Source of the DNA: Liberibacter brunswickensis
Lineage (GTDB): Bacteria > Pseudomonadota > Alphaproteobacteria > Rhizobiales > Rhizobiaceae
Length of the DNA: 64,000 bases
Reading direction: 5' to 3'
Assembly: GCF_036858155.1 (NCBI RefSeq)
Contig: NZ_JAAEJX010000005.1
Span: forward strand, 1-64,000
How positions within the stretch are numbered: the stretch's first letter is position 1; each line of letters opens with the position of its first letter. Made by a program: the position numbers and the translations under genes. The notes beneath the pieces are model-generated. The model was not told the origin of the DNA. It worked only from the letters and a program-made list of their open reading frames with translations, and did no database searches. Shown here piece by piece: positions 19,749-28,035 of the stretch.

Positions 19749-21536
19749 ATGAGAAATTTTTTTGTGTTAGACAAAATATTATCTGTTGCCGATAGAGAGA
19801 TTATTTTGCGTCTTATAAAAGATAATATTCATAAGCATGCAAGATGGTATTCTATTTCTATTATCGCAATGATAATTGTTTCTGTAATGACATCATGCAG
19901 TGCATGGATTATGCGTGATGTAATGAATGCTATGGTTATATCAAATGATATTTTCCGTATTATTATAGTTTCTAGTACTGTGGCAGGTATATTCATTGTA
20001 AAAGGTATAGCTTCTTTTGTGCAAAATTACTATCTAAGTTGCGCAGGTAACTCTATTATTGCAGAACAGCAAAAGAAAATATATCATCGCCTTCTTCAAT
20101 ATGGAATGGATTTTTACGATAGTAATCAATCTTCGGATTTACAGGTACGCTTCATCCATGCCACGCAATCAGTAAGAGTGGTTATTGATATATTGATAAC
20201 TTCTTTTCTTCGTGATTTTTTATCACTTGTCGGCTTGGTAGTGGTTATGTTCTTACAAGAGCCAACATTATCTTTATGTACTATTGTTATAGGTCCTATT
20301 TGTATTTTAGGTGTTCGTATTCTCATTAAAAAAGTGCGTCATATTATGGAACAAGGAATGGCTGCTACTGCTCATATTATTCAAAATTTACAAGAGACTG
20401 TTATAGGTATTCGGATTGTGAAATCTTTTGCAATGGAAGAAGTCATGAATCATAGCATGTGTGACATGATAAAGACAGTTGAAGATCGTTTGAATAAGGT
20501 TGCTAAAATAGAATCTTCTACGAGTCCAATTATGGAAACTATTTCAGGATTATCTATAGCAGGAATTATTCTTTTTTCTGCTTTTCTAGTTTCTAAAAAA
20601 GGAACTAGTAATGCTGGTGAAATAATGTCTTTTATTACTGCTTTGCTTATGGCATATGAACCGGCAAAACGTATTGCACGCACTAGAATTACTCTAGAAG
20701 GGGGAATGGTTGGAGTACGTTGCATGTTCTCTATTCTTGACCATCCTATTACTATTGAGGAAAGTCCTAATGCAGTAGACTTGCATGTTGAAAAAGGCAA
20801 TGTTGTATTTCGTGATGTCTGTTTTTCATATAATCTTGGACAACCAGTGCTATCTGGGATAAATCTTTGCTTTCAATCGGAAAAAATGACAGCTTTAGTA
20901 GGGGCTTCAGGTAGTGGAAAATCGACGATTATTAACCTGTTAATGCGTATGTATGATCCATCTTCTGGATCAATTGAGATTGATGGTGTTAATGTTCGAG
21001 ATATTACTTTTGCTTCTTTACGAAAATGTATATCATATGTTGGACAGGATGTTTTTTTATTCTCTAATACAGTGAGATATAATATTCTTGTGGGACGTCC
21101 AACGGCTACAGAAGAAGAAATGATTGAAATTGCTAAGTCTGCTAATGCTCATGAATTTATTACTTGTTTGCCTCAAGGTTATGATACCCCTGTGGGGGAA
21201 AATGGTAATAATCTATCTGGGGGACAGAAGCAGCGTATAGCAATTGCACGTGCTATGTTAAGAAATAGCCAGATTCTTGTCTTAGATGAGGCTACTAGTG
21301 CTTTGGATACTTATACTGAAAATCTTATTCGCCAAGCTCTTTCTCGTTTAATGAAAGGGCGCACCACAATTGTTATTGCTCATAGGATGTCAACAATTAC
21401 CGAAGCTGATTATATTATTTTTATAGAGGATGGAAAAGTATCTGAGATGGGAGATCAAAAATATCTATTACAGAAAAAAGATGGTAGTTTATATAAAAAG
21501 ATGTATGCATCACAGGTTCTTGCAAGAATATCATGA
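19749..21536 (+). CDS. ABC exporter, MsbA-like (fused membrane and ATPase domains)
   Basis: Half-size ABC exporter of 595 aa. The N-terminal six-helix membrane domain spans about residues 25-320 and the ATPase domain about 345-590. Walker A GASGSGKST is near residue 383, the signature LSGGQKQR near 487, and Walker B ILVLDEATSALD follows. The domain order and length fit MsbA (lipid A flippase) or a multidrug/lipid exporter of the same family; by sequence alone the substrate cannot be fixed. It has no partner genes nearby, consistent with a homodimer. Confidence 0.88.
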   Translation: MRNFFVLDKILSVADREIILRLIKDNIHKHARWYSISIIAMIIVSVMTSCSAWIMRDVMNAMVISNDIFRIIIVSSTVAGIFIVKGIASFVQNYYLSCAGNSIIAEQQKKIYHRLLQYGMDFYDSNQSSDLQVRFIHATQSVRVVIDILITSFLRDFLSLVGLVVVMFLQEPTLSLCTIVIGPICILGVRILIKKVRHIMEQGMAATAHIIQNLQETVIGIRIVKSFAMEEVMNHSMCDMIKTVEDRLNKVAKIESSTSPIMETISGLSIAGIILFSAFLVSKKGTSNAGEIMSFITALLMAYEPAKRIARTRITLEGGMVGVRCMFSILDHPITIEESPNAVDLHVEKGNVVFRDVCFSYNLGQPVLSGINLCFQSEKMTALVGASGSGKSTIINLLMRMYDPSSGSIEIDGVNVRDITFASLRKCISYVGQDVFLFSNTVRYNILVGRPTATEEEMIEIAKSANAHEFITCLPQGYDTPVGENGNNLSGGQKQRIAIARAMLRNSQILVLDEATSALDTYTENLIRQALSRLMKGRTTIVIAHRMSTITEADYIIFIEDGKVSEMGDQKYLLQKKDGSLYKKMYASQVLARIS

Positions 21537-21814
21537 TATAATTTTAAGAAGATAAAATATATCAATTTATATATTATTATTAATTCAAAGTTAAGTCATT
21601 GATATTCTAGCTTTTTTACCTTATTATCCGCACCTTGTTTGATTGGGTTCGTGGTTATTTGAAGAAGAAATCACCTTAGAAGCATTGATCCTAAACGCAT
21701 TCTATCAACTCCATGAGTATATCTTTCAGCTTATTATATGCTACTGATTTCCACCTAAATAAATACATCTATGTTTCCAGTTTTTAATGCTTTTGATGTA
21801 AACCATATACTGAA

Positions 21815-22078
21815 TTGACTAGCATTCATTATGGCTTTTTCTCTAACTCCCAAGGATATCCTGCAGAGGTGATAAAATATTTGAGGGCGATTGAACGTCT
21901 TATCGTGGACTCAGATCCACAATTCGCTAGTCATGATCTTGGAATATGTCGTGCAACACTGGAAAAACAGTTATCCGCAATATCACAGATAAAGCTGGAG
22001 AACCTGTCTTTCCTGTGCCCGAAGGATAATCTTAAATCCAAAATAGATTATTTGAGAGAAAAAACTTTCCTTCTATGA
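21815..22078 (+). pseudogene. Unrecognised, probably broken small gene in prophage remnant
   Basis: An 87-codon frame with normal-looking amino acid use towards its end (HDLGICRATLEKQLSAISQI). It has no good start: the frame opens with TTG and no ribosome site. A second frame starts at ATG 21830 (MAFSLTPKDILQR, then TGA) and would join it by a +1 shift near 21868. This suggests a small phage-type gene disabled by an indel. I recognise no family. GC content is higher than in the flanking gaps. Confidence 0.35.
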
Positions 22079-22132
22079 TCAGCCAAAAACGGCAAAATAA
22101 GTAAATTATTTTGAATATTAAAGTTGAACATT

Positions 22133-22270
22133 TCAATATTCATCTTCCATGGCTTTTTCTACACGTACTTCATCCTCTTCTTGTTTTCTTATAGCCCATT
22201 CAACAGCCCGTTTTTGTTTAAATTTAGAAGAAATCTCATCTAGTAATTTATCAACTGTATATTTTAACAT
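22133..22270 (-). CDS. Small charged protein, 45 aa, prophage region
   Basis: An open frame from ATG at 22270 reads MLKYTVDKLLDEISSKFKQK and continues with a highly charged helix-like tail ending EDEY. It overlaps the end of the upstream broken gene at 22251-22493, as phage genes often do. It is rich in Lys and Glu and has no membrane segment. I do not recognise the family. The composition looks coding, but its short length keeps confidence low. Confidence 0.4.
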   Translation of the reverse strand: MLKYTVDKLLDEISSKFKQKRAVEWAIRKQEEDEVRVEKAMEDEY

Positions 22271-22493
22271 GGTCAGTCAGAACTTTTTTCAATTCTGAAT
22301 AGTTAATAGTTGTTAGAGTATCTCTAGAATGCAAGATAATATCAGTATATCCTTTGAATTTCTTAGACGATTCAACTAGATCACACCTACATTCATCCTC
22401 ATTAGTGGGATCAATCCTTTTTTGACCTCTTAGCTAATTCCATTCATCCCGTGACTCAATATCATCCATCCAATGTTGTTGTACTTTTCCCAT
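22251..22493 (-). pseudogene. Small gene with in-frame stop, prophage region
   Basis: Starting at ATG 22493 with AGGA just upstream, the frame reads MGKVQQHWMDDIESRDEWN, then TAG. It continues without further stops for 60 codons (LRGQKRIDPTNEDECRCDLV and on, ending KIYS). The sequence on both sides of the TAG looks equally protein-like, so one nonsense mutation is the simplest explanation. Family unknown. It overlaps the start of the 45-aa frame at 22270. Confidence 0.45.
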
Positions 22494-22516
22494 TATCCTA
22501 TATATAGTTTTTATCA

Positions 22517-22593
22517 TGGCAGGAGCAATGGGATTCGAATCCACGACCTACGGGTTTTGGAAACCGTCGCTTTACCAATTAAGCTATACTCCC
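22517..22593 (-). pseudogene. tRNA-Trp pseudogene
   Basis: Reading the minus strand, this closely matches the tRNA-Trp at 99-174, including acceptor stem (GGGAGTA with TGCTCCT), D-arm, CCA anticodon loop (TTCCAAA) and encoded CCA. It is 77 nt, one longer. An extra C sits in the 3' strand of the anticodon stem (ACCCGT opposite ACGGT), and the T-stem has an A-C mismatch next to the loop. It is therefore probably non-functional. It lies between small prophage-type genes, so it may be a phage-borne tRNA or an old attachment site. Confidence 0.75.
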
Positions 22594-22606
22594 CCTATAC
22601 TAAACA

Positions 22607-22807
22607 TTAGTCTTTGTCATATTTAATCTTTTTCGCTATTTTAGCTATCTCTCTTTGTAACTCTATGCCTTCATTTACAGTGAGATTACAAATCCCATCA
22701 CGGATATCATCCACTGATAGTTTCTTCTCTTTATTAATTAATTCACAACTGGCTAATGAGCCACTAGAGATCAATGTCGATGCAATTAATAATTTTTTAA
22801 TGTTCAT
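22607..22807 (-). CDS. Small predicted lipoprotein, 66 aa
   Basis: ATG at 22807 follows a strong GGAGG. The N-terminus MNIKKLLIASTLISSGSLAS is a signal peptide that runs into a lipobox ending at Cys21 (SLASC), so the mature protein should be an acylated lipoprotein of about 46 residues. The mature part is charged (ELINKEKKLSVDDIRDG, later EIAKIAKKIKY). No family is recognised. It lies between a tRNA pseudogene and a phage-type repressor, so it is probably prophage cargo. A longer frame back to 22858 lacks support. Confidence 0.7.
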   Translation of the reverse strand: MNIKKLLIASTLISSGSLASCELINKEKKLSVDDIRDGICNLTVNEGIELQREIAKIAKKIKYDKD

Positions 22808-23414
22808 TATTTTGCCTCCATAGTTTGTTTTTCCCTTCTTTCTACTATGAAATTGCATATGTAATCAGCCCTTAACATATAAAAAGCGTTAGTTTTCAAC
22901 CTTTAGCTGTTGCTATTAATTAAGTAGGAAGCAAGGGTTCAACCATGTCCAATACAAACAACATATCTATAATTGATGTGTGTTCATTTTCTAACAAACG
23001 ATAGGATTTTTACCGTCTCTTCAATTGCTTCAAAAACACTTTCCTTTTGAATCCAAAAATATATTACGGATTTAATTCGCTATTTAACGTTTTTCTTCCT
23101 CATTCATGAAGGGAAACAGAGCAAGTAATTTCTCTAAAGGTTTAGAGTAACTCCGCATGATATGTCGCATAGCTTAAATGTGGAAACCATTACTTATTTT
23201 CTTAGGTTTTCACTTCAATTTTTCCCCTGCTCAAAACTTCCTTATAAAATTCATGATCTACTGAAAATTAAGAAAATCCGAGAAGGGGTTGTGCTCAAAC
23301 TCATCATGAAGATTTGAAGTTTGATTAGCGAGAGTATGTAAGAATAAATGTTTCTAGTCAATACTAAAAAAAACATTTATTTTTAAATTATTTTATAAAA
23401 AGAGGGTGATAAAC
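22808..23414. other. Non-coding region between lipoprotein and repressor genes
   Basis: About 600 bp between two divergent genes, with no gene that I can support. A 19-codon frame at about 22945 (MSNTNNISIIDVCSFSNKR) may be the stub of a lost gene. One strong inverted repeat is listed separately at 23343-23381. The region should contain the promoter of the lipoprotein gene. Confidence 0.5.
23343..23381 (+). repeat. Inverted repeat with 11-bp arms upstream of repressor
   Basis: AATAAATGTTT (23343-23353) and AAACATTTATT (23371-23381) are perfect inverted copies separated by 17 nt, then followed by TTTT. It could be a terminator for leftward or rightward phage transcription, or a protein-binding site. 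It is not present upstream of the second repressor copy at 46376. Confidence 0.5.
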
Positions 23415-23443
23415 TTTACTAAATCTTTGATTTAAGTTATAAA
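23415..23443 (+). promoter_or_regulatory. Repressor promoter with operator palindrome in the spacer
   Basis: The -35 box TTTACT (23415-23420) and -10 box TATAAA (23438-23443) are spaced by 17 bp, the ideal distance. The spacer begins with the palindrome AAATC-TTT-GATTT (23421-23433), which extends to TAAATC/GATTTA. The same arrangement precedes the paralogue at 46341-46369, with TTTATT, 17 bp, TATAAA and AAATC-TCT-GATTT. A bound regulator there would block RNA polymerase, as expected for autoregulation. The predicted transcription start falls at or near the ATG at 23450. Confidence 0.65.
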
Positions 23444-23449
23444 ATATGT

Positions 23450-24142
23450 ATGGAAGAAGTTATGAAAAACAGCCCAGATTGGATAAAAATAGGAAGTAGA
23501 TTTAAGCAGTTTAGAGAATCCCTGCGGTTAAGCCGAGATCAGATGGGGGAACTAGCTAATCAACTACGAAACGCTATTAGTAATTTCGAACTAGGCTATA
23601 CACCAGCTAGTACTAACTACGCTCTGTTCTTGCGTAACGAATTTGGTGCGTCTTTCGATTGGCTATATGACGGTTTTGAAACCCTAATATATGAAAAAGA
23701 CAAAATTAAAAAAAGCTCTTTAGATGCTAAATCTATAGGATCTAGACTAAAAGAATCCCGTAAAGAGTTGGGATTAACTCAAAAAGAATTTGGGTCTTTG
23801 ATAGGATTGACACATGCGGGGATAAGTAACATGGAAAACGGGCACTGTAAGCCTGAAATTAAAACCGCCCTTAAAATCAAAAGAGCTTTAAACAAACCTT
23901 TAGATTGGATCTATTTTGGTGATGAGTGTATCACACCTAAAAAAAGAGGGATCAATAAACCTACAATTGAACAGAAACCTTATATACCCCTAAAACAAGT
24001 TAGAAAAGAGCTGAAAGAGAAAGTTATGTCTTATGTTAAAAACCTAGATACTAACGAACTTTCGCTATTAGCCACTCGGTTACGAATGGAAAACAAAGAT
24101 AAGACTGCTCACACAACACAATCTAATAAAACCATTCTATAG
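23450..24142 (+). CDS. Phage-type repressor with two XRE helix-turn-helix domains
   Basis: 230 aa with two tandem Cro/C1-type HTH units. The first (about residues 14-75; SRFKQFRESLRLSRDQMGEL, ISNFELG) and second (about 96-160; SRLKESRKELGLTQKEFGSL, ISNMENG) each end in a similar motif, SFDWLYDG and PLDWIYFGD. This looks like an internal duplication of an HTH-LDW(L/I)..G unit. The tail is Lys-rich. The start is either ATG 23450, nearly leaderless, or ATG 23462, which has GGAAG upstream. A broken paralogue lies at 46376-47109. Likely a lysogeny-type regulator left from a prophage; whether it still regulates anything is unknown. Confidence 0.85.
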   Translation: MEEVMKNSPDWIKIGSRFKQFRESLRLSRDQMGELANQLRNAISNFELGYTPASTNYALFLRNEFGASFDWLYDGFETLIYEKDKIKKSSLDAKSIGSRLKESRKELGLTQKEFGSLIGLTHAGISNMENGHCKPEIKTALKIKRALNKPLDWIYFGDECITPKKRGINKPTIEQKPYIPLKQVRKELKEKVMSYVKNLDTNELSLLATRLRMENKDKTAHTTQSNKTIL

Positions 24143-24149
24143 AATATTT

Positions 24150-26054
24150 CTATTTTATATCCATTTTAATATTCTTAGAAATCATATTTAAACGAGGTGG
24201 ATAATTTAGCACGTGATGTCCTTCGCATAATAGACTTAAGTTTGGATTATAGCATGGATCTCTTTCTATGATATTTTTCCAACGTTTTTTTAAGTATACA
24301 CATGCATTTTGAAACGCAATCATTTTTTCTATTGTTTCATGATCATTTTTTCTTGTACGAGATTCTTCATGGTACAAGTCTGCATGTGGAGTCCAAACAT
24401 TTCTATAACCATGTTCGAGTACTCTCAAGCAAAGATCTACATCACTGAATACAGTAGGAGCGTTTTCTTCGTCAAATCCACCTACTTGTGTAAAGCATTT
24501 TTTACTTATAACCATACAAGCACCCGTGACGGCAGAAACTGAATGTGTACAGTGCATTGCAAAAGCTTGCAAATTTGGATCACGACATTGTGCTCGATGA
24601 TGTTTGTTTTTGTGTCCTGCAATTCCACCAATTCCCATAACAACACCACCATGTTGTAGTCGTCTTTTACGACTTTTCTTTTTCCATAATAACTTCTGCT
24701 CACGATACCATAAACGTGCTCCGACAATTCCAACTTGTTTTTGACGTGCTATCGCTACCATTTCAGATAACCATTGCCCACTAATAACTTCTGTATCGTT
24801 ATTGAGAAAGCAAATATATTGGCCTTTTGCATGTATCGAGGCGTTATTATTTATCTTTGAATAATTAAAAGGATATGTATCGTCTTTTATAACACGCAAG
24901 TTTGAATGTTTTTTTGAAATGTTTTTCAGATAAGTTAAGGTTTTTGGATCATCTGATAGATTATCAATTATAATTACTTCAAAATGAGAATAAACGGTTT
25001 TTTGATAGATGCTTTTCAGACATACCTTTAAAAGATTATGATAATTATAAGTAGGTATAATAATACTGACTAAGGGAATTTTTTCTTTAGGTATCATGTA
25101 ATGAGTACGATATTGAACACCCTCAAAAACTGCTTTAGCTAATGTGCCAGAGCGTTTAAAATATTCATTTAAAGCCTTTTCTCCTGCTTTTCCAGCGTAA
25201 TTTTTATTACTCATTTTTTGAGCTGCGCTTCCATCATGAATGCGCCAGTGATAAAGAACACGAGGTATATGAATTATTTGTGAAACATCAATTTTGTCTA
25301 AGAATCTAAGGGCTAGATCATAATCTTGTGAACCTTCAAAACCTTCTCTAAATCCTCCTATTTCTCTAAAAGTTTTTGCTCTATAAACTCCTAAATGAGA
25401 GATCATATTATGAACATAAAAAAGGTCAATATTAAAATCATATTTAAAATATGGCCCACTTCGTACTTGATTTACATCAATTTTATCTTCGTCGGAGTAG
25501 ATGATTTCAGCATTTGGATTGCGATTAATGGTATCTGCCACATGATATAAAGCTGTAGGATGCAATAGGTCGTCGTCGTCTAGAAGAGCAATCCACTCAC
25601 TTGTTGCTAATTGAGCTGCACTATTAGAAGCGGCAGAGATATGTCCATTTTTAGATCGAAAAACTACTTTAATTCTTGGATCCATATTAGAATGTTTTTT
25701 TAGTATCGATACTATTTTGGGATCATCGGAACAATCTTCTGCAATGCACAATTCCCAATTATGGTAAATTTGGTTTCGAACGGACTCTATTGCCATTTCC
25801 AACCATTCTGTTTTAATTTTATATACAGGCATAATCACAGATATAAGTGGTTTTTCTTTCCATTTTGATATTTCTAAAAGGATTCTTTTTGTAAGTTTAG
25901 GAGATGCATCATGAAATATTTCTGACCATTTTACATATTCGTTGTCAAATTGTTTGATTTTTTTAATCCGAAGCCTAAGAGGCCGATACAATTTAAATTT
26001 TATTTTTCTAAAAAGAGATTTTAAAATATTCTTATAGGAGGTTTTTACCGCCAT
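24150..26054 (-). CDS. Two-domain family 2 glycosyltransferase
   Basis: 634 aa with two GT-A, family 2 domains in tandem. Domain 1 (about 52-170) has ISVIMPVYK and the metal-binding run LLDDDDLL. Domain 2 (about 323-450) has VSIIIPTYNYHN and the equivalent FLNNDTEV, followed by a C-terminal metal/acceptor region with VFSDVDLCLR. No membrane spans. Such enzymes add sugars, often rhamnose, to O-antigen or other surface glycans. It is transcribed divergently from the dTDP-rhamnose genes, which supports a role in the same polysaccharide pathway. Exact linkage cannot be predicted. Confidence 0.88.
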   Translation of the reverse strand: MAVKTSYKNILKSLFRKIKFKLYRPLRLRIKKIKQFDNEYVKWSEIFHDASPKLTKRILLEISKWKEKPLISVIMPVYKIKTEWLEMAIESVRNQIYHNWELCIAEDCSDDPKIVSILKKHSNMDPRIKVVFRSKNGHISAASNSAAQLATSEWIALLDDDDLLHPTALYHVADTINRNPNAEIIYSDEDKIDVNQVRSGPYFKYDFNIDLFYVHNMISHLGVYRAKTFREIGGFREGFEGSQDYDLALRFLDKIDVSQIIHIPRVLYHWRIHDGSAAQKMSNKNYAGKAGEKALNEYFKRSGTLAKAVFEGVQYRTHYMIPKEKIPLVSIIIPTYNYHNLLKVCLKSIYQKTVYSHFEVIIIDNLSDDPKTLTYLKNISKKHSNLRVIKDDTYPFNYSKINNNASIHAKGQYICFLNNDTEVISGQWLSEMVAIARQKQVGIVGARLWYREQKLLWKKKSRKRRLQHGGVVMGIGGIAGHKNKHHRAQCRDPNLQAFAMHCTHSVSAVTGACMVISKKCFTQVGGFDEENAPTVFSDVDLCLRVLEHGYRNVWTPHADLYHEESRTRKNDHETIEKMIAFQNACVYLKKRWKNIIERDPCYNPNLSLLCEGHHVLNYPPRLNMISKNIKMDIK

Positions 26055-26383
26055 TATTTTCTCCGATATTTATATAAAAATTATTCGCTTTAGAATAAGT
26101 TATATTTAGTTGATAATATTAATGTATGTAAAAATTTGTTTTTCAAAAATTTTTTTTTGATTAATATATGTAATTATTTTCTATTTATATTAAATTGATA
26201 AAGCAACGATAAAAAATTAAAATAAAATATAATATAAATAATAGTATGTATATAAATAAATTAGTTAAAATATACGTTATTGTGTATTTTAATTGTAATA
26301 GTAATTTTATAATTATTAACTGTTTTTGTATATTCATTCCTAAAAATATTTTTGTATTTTTTATATTTAAATGAGTTTCTAAT
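26055..26383. promoter_or_regulatory. Divergent promoter region of the rhamnose/glycosyltransferase locus
   Basis: 329 bp of extreme AT content between the divergent glycosyltransferase and rfbC genes. It must carry promoters in both directions. No operator-like palindrome or RNA structure stands out from the AT background. Confidence 0.4.
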
Positions 26384-26971
26384 ATGTATGTACGTATTGT
26401 AAAAAATAAAAAATTTGCAGATTCTAGAGGTTGGTTTTCTGAAACTTATAATGACAATTCGTTAAAAACAAATGGTTTTAAAGATGTTTTCGTACAGGAT
26501 AATCACTCTTTTTCATCTAATTCTGGCACAATAAGAGGATTACATTTTCAGTATCCTCCATATGCTCAGGCTAAACTTGTTCGATGTATTGCTGGTCGGA
26601 TTTTTGATGTTGCTGTCGATATACGTAAAAATTCTCCAACTTATGGACATTGGTTTGCATTAGAATTATCAGCAGATAATTGTTTGCAGCTTTATATTCC
26701 TGCTGGATTTGCACATGGTTTCATAACCTTAGAAATGAATACTGAGGTAATTTATAAAGTTACAAATCATTATTCTTTAGAACATGATTCTGGAATTATT
26801 TGGAAAGATAAAAGTATAGATATAAAATGGCCATTATTGGATATTATTTCTCCTTCTCTATCTGAAAAGGATAATAATCTGCCATTTTTAAATCAGCTAG
26901 ATAGTCCTTTTGAATATGATGGTTTGCCACTTATTCCATTAGAAATAGAAAGGAATATATTATGCGTATAA
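26384..26971 (+). CDS. rfbC: dTDP-4-dehydrorhamnose 3,5-epimerase
   Basis: Third enzyme of dTDP-L-rhamnose synthesis; it epimerises C3 and C5 of dTDP-4-keto-6-deoxyglucose. RmlC cupin motifs are present: DSRGWFSETYN, the catalytic-His segment GTIRGLHFQYPPYAQAKLV, and YIPAGFAHGF near residue 105. At 195 aa it has family length. Its 3' end overlaps the rfbB start by 10 nt, so rfbCBDA form one transcription unit. Confidence 0.96.
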   Translation: MYVRIVKNKKFADSRGWFSETYNDNSLKTNGFKDVFVQDNHSFSSNSGTIRGLHFQYPPYAQAKLVRCIAGRIFDVAVDIRKNSPTYGHWFALELSADNCLQLYIPAGFAHGFITLEMNTEVIYKVTNHYSLEHDSGIIWKDKSIDIKWPLLDIISPSLSEKDNNLPFLNQLDSPFEYDGLPLIPLEIERNILCV

Positions 26972-28035
26972 TCGTTACAGGAGGTGCAGGTTTTATTGGT
27001 TCAGCATTGTGTCGATATTTAGTAAATGATTTGAAAATAAAAGTCTTAGTCATAGATAAATTAACTTATGCTGGCAATTTAGATTCTTTAAAAGATATTT
27101 CTAAAAGTAATTTGTTCTCATTTTTACAAGGAGATATTTGCGATCGAAAATGTATTAATACTGTTTTAAAGGAATTTCAGCCAGATGCTATCATGAATCT
27201 TGCAGCTGAAAGTCATGTAGATCGATCTATTCTAGGAGCATATGAATTTATTAATACAAATATCATGGGTACCTTTTTCTTGTTGGAAGAAACAAGATTA
27301 TGGTGGTCATGCTTATCTAGAGATAGAAAAAATAATTTTCGTTTTTTGCAAATATCAACAGATGAAGTATATGGATCTTTGGAGACAGGTTTGTTCTCTG
27401 AAGATACGCCTTATAATCCATCTTCTCCGTATTCTGCTTCAAAAGCTTCGTCGGATCATTTAGTTATGTCATGGGGACATACATATGGCATGCCAGTTCT
27501 TTTGTCCAATTGCTCTAATAATTACGGTCCTTATCATTTCCCTGAAAAATTAATACCTTTAGCTATTACTAGAATGATAAATGGATCCGATGTTTTTCTT
27601 TATGGTGATGGACAAAATGTACGTGATTGGCTTTATGTTGAAGATCATGTGCGAGCATTATACTTAGTTCTTAGAAAAGGGAGAGTAGGGGAAAAATATA
27701 ATATTGGTAGTAATAATGAAAGAAAAAACATTGATATTATAAGTAAAATTAGTAGATTATTAGATATACTTATCCCGAAATCTTATTCTCATAGTAAATT
27801 AATTCGTTTTACAAAAGATCGTCCAGGACATGATCTTCGTTATGCTATTGATTCTTCTAAGATTAAATCTGAAATAGGATGGTTTGCTAAAGAAAATATG
27901 GAAAGTGGTTTAAATAAAACTGTTCGTTGGTATTTGGATAATAGTTGGTGGTGGCTTCCTTTATATAAAGAATTAAAAATTGATAATCACTCCACATGGG
28001 AAAATTTAAATGAAGTGCCTTGTAATAGGAAATAA
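26962..28035 (+). CDS. rfbB: dTDP-glucose 4,6-dehydratase
   Basis: Second step of dTDP-rhamnose synthesis. Short-chain dehydrogenase fold: the NAD-binding motif GGAGFIGSALCRYL at the N-terminus, NLAAESHVDRSI, the TDE segment STDEVYGSL, and the catalytic YSASKASSDH (Tyr-X3-Lys) near residue 157. 357 aa, as expected. AAGGA precedes the ATG within the end of rfbC. The end overlaps rfbD by 26 nt. Confidence 0.97.
   Translation: MRIIVTGGAGFIGSALCRYLVNDLKIKVLVIDKLTYAGNLDSLKDISKSNLFSFLQGDICDRKCINTVLKEFQPDAIMNLAAESHVDRSILGAYEFINTNIMGTFFLLEETRLWWSCLSRDRKNNFRFLQISTDEVYGSLETGLFSEDTPYNPSSPYSASKASSDHLVMSWGHTYGMPVLLSNCSNNYGPYHFPEKLIPLAITRMINGSDVFLYGDGQNVRDWLYVEDHVRALYLVLRKGRVGEKYNIGSNNERKNIDIISKISRLLDILIPKSYSHSKLIRFTKDRPGHDLRYAIDSSKIKSEIGWFAKENMESGLNKTVRWYLDNSWWWLPLYKELKIDNHSTWENLNEVPCNRK

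Noticed and set aside
22517..22593. Functional second tRNA-Trp
   Set aside because: The extra base in the anticodon stem and the T-stem mismatch make a normal cloverleaf unlikely, so it is listed as a pseudogene.
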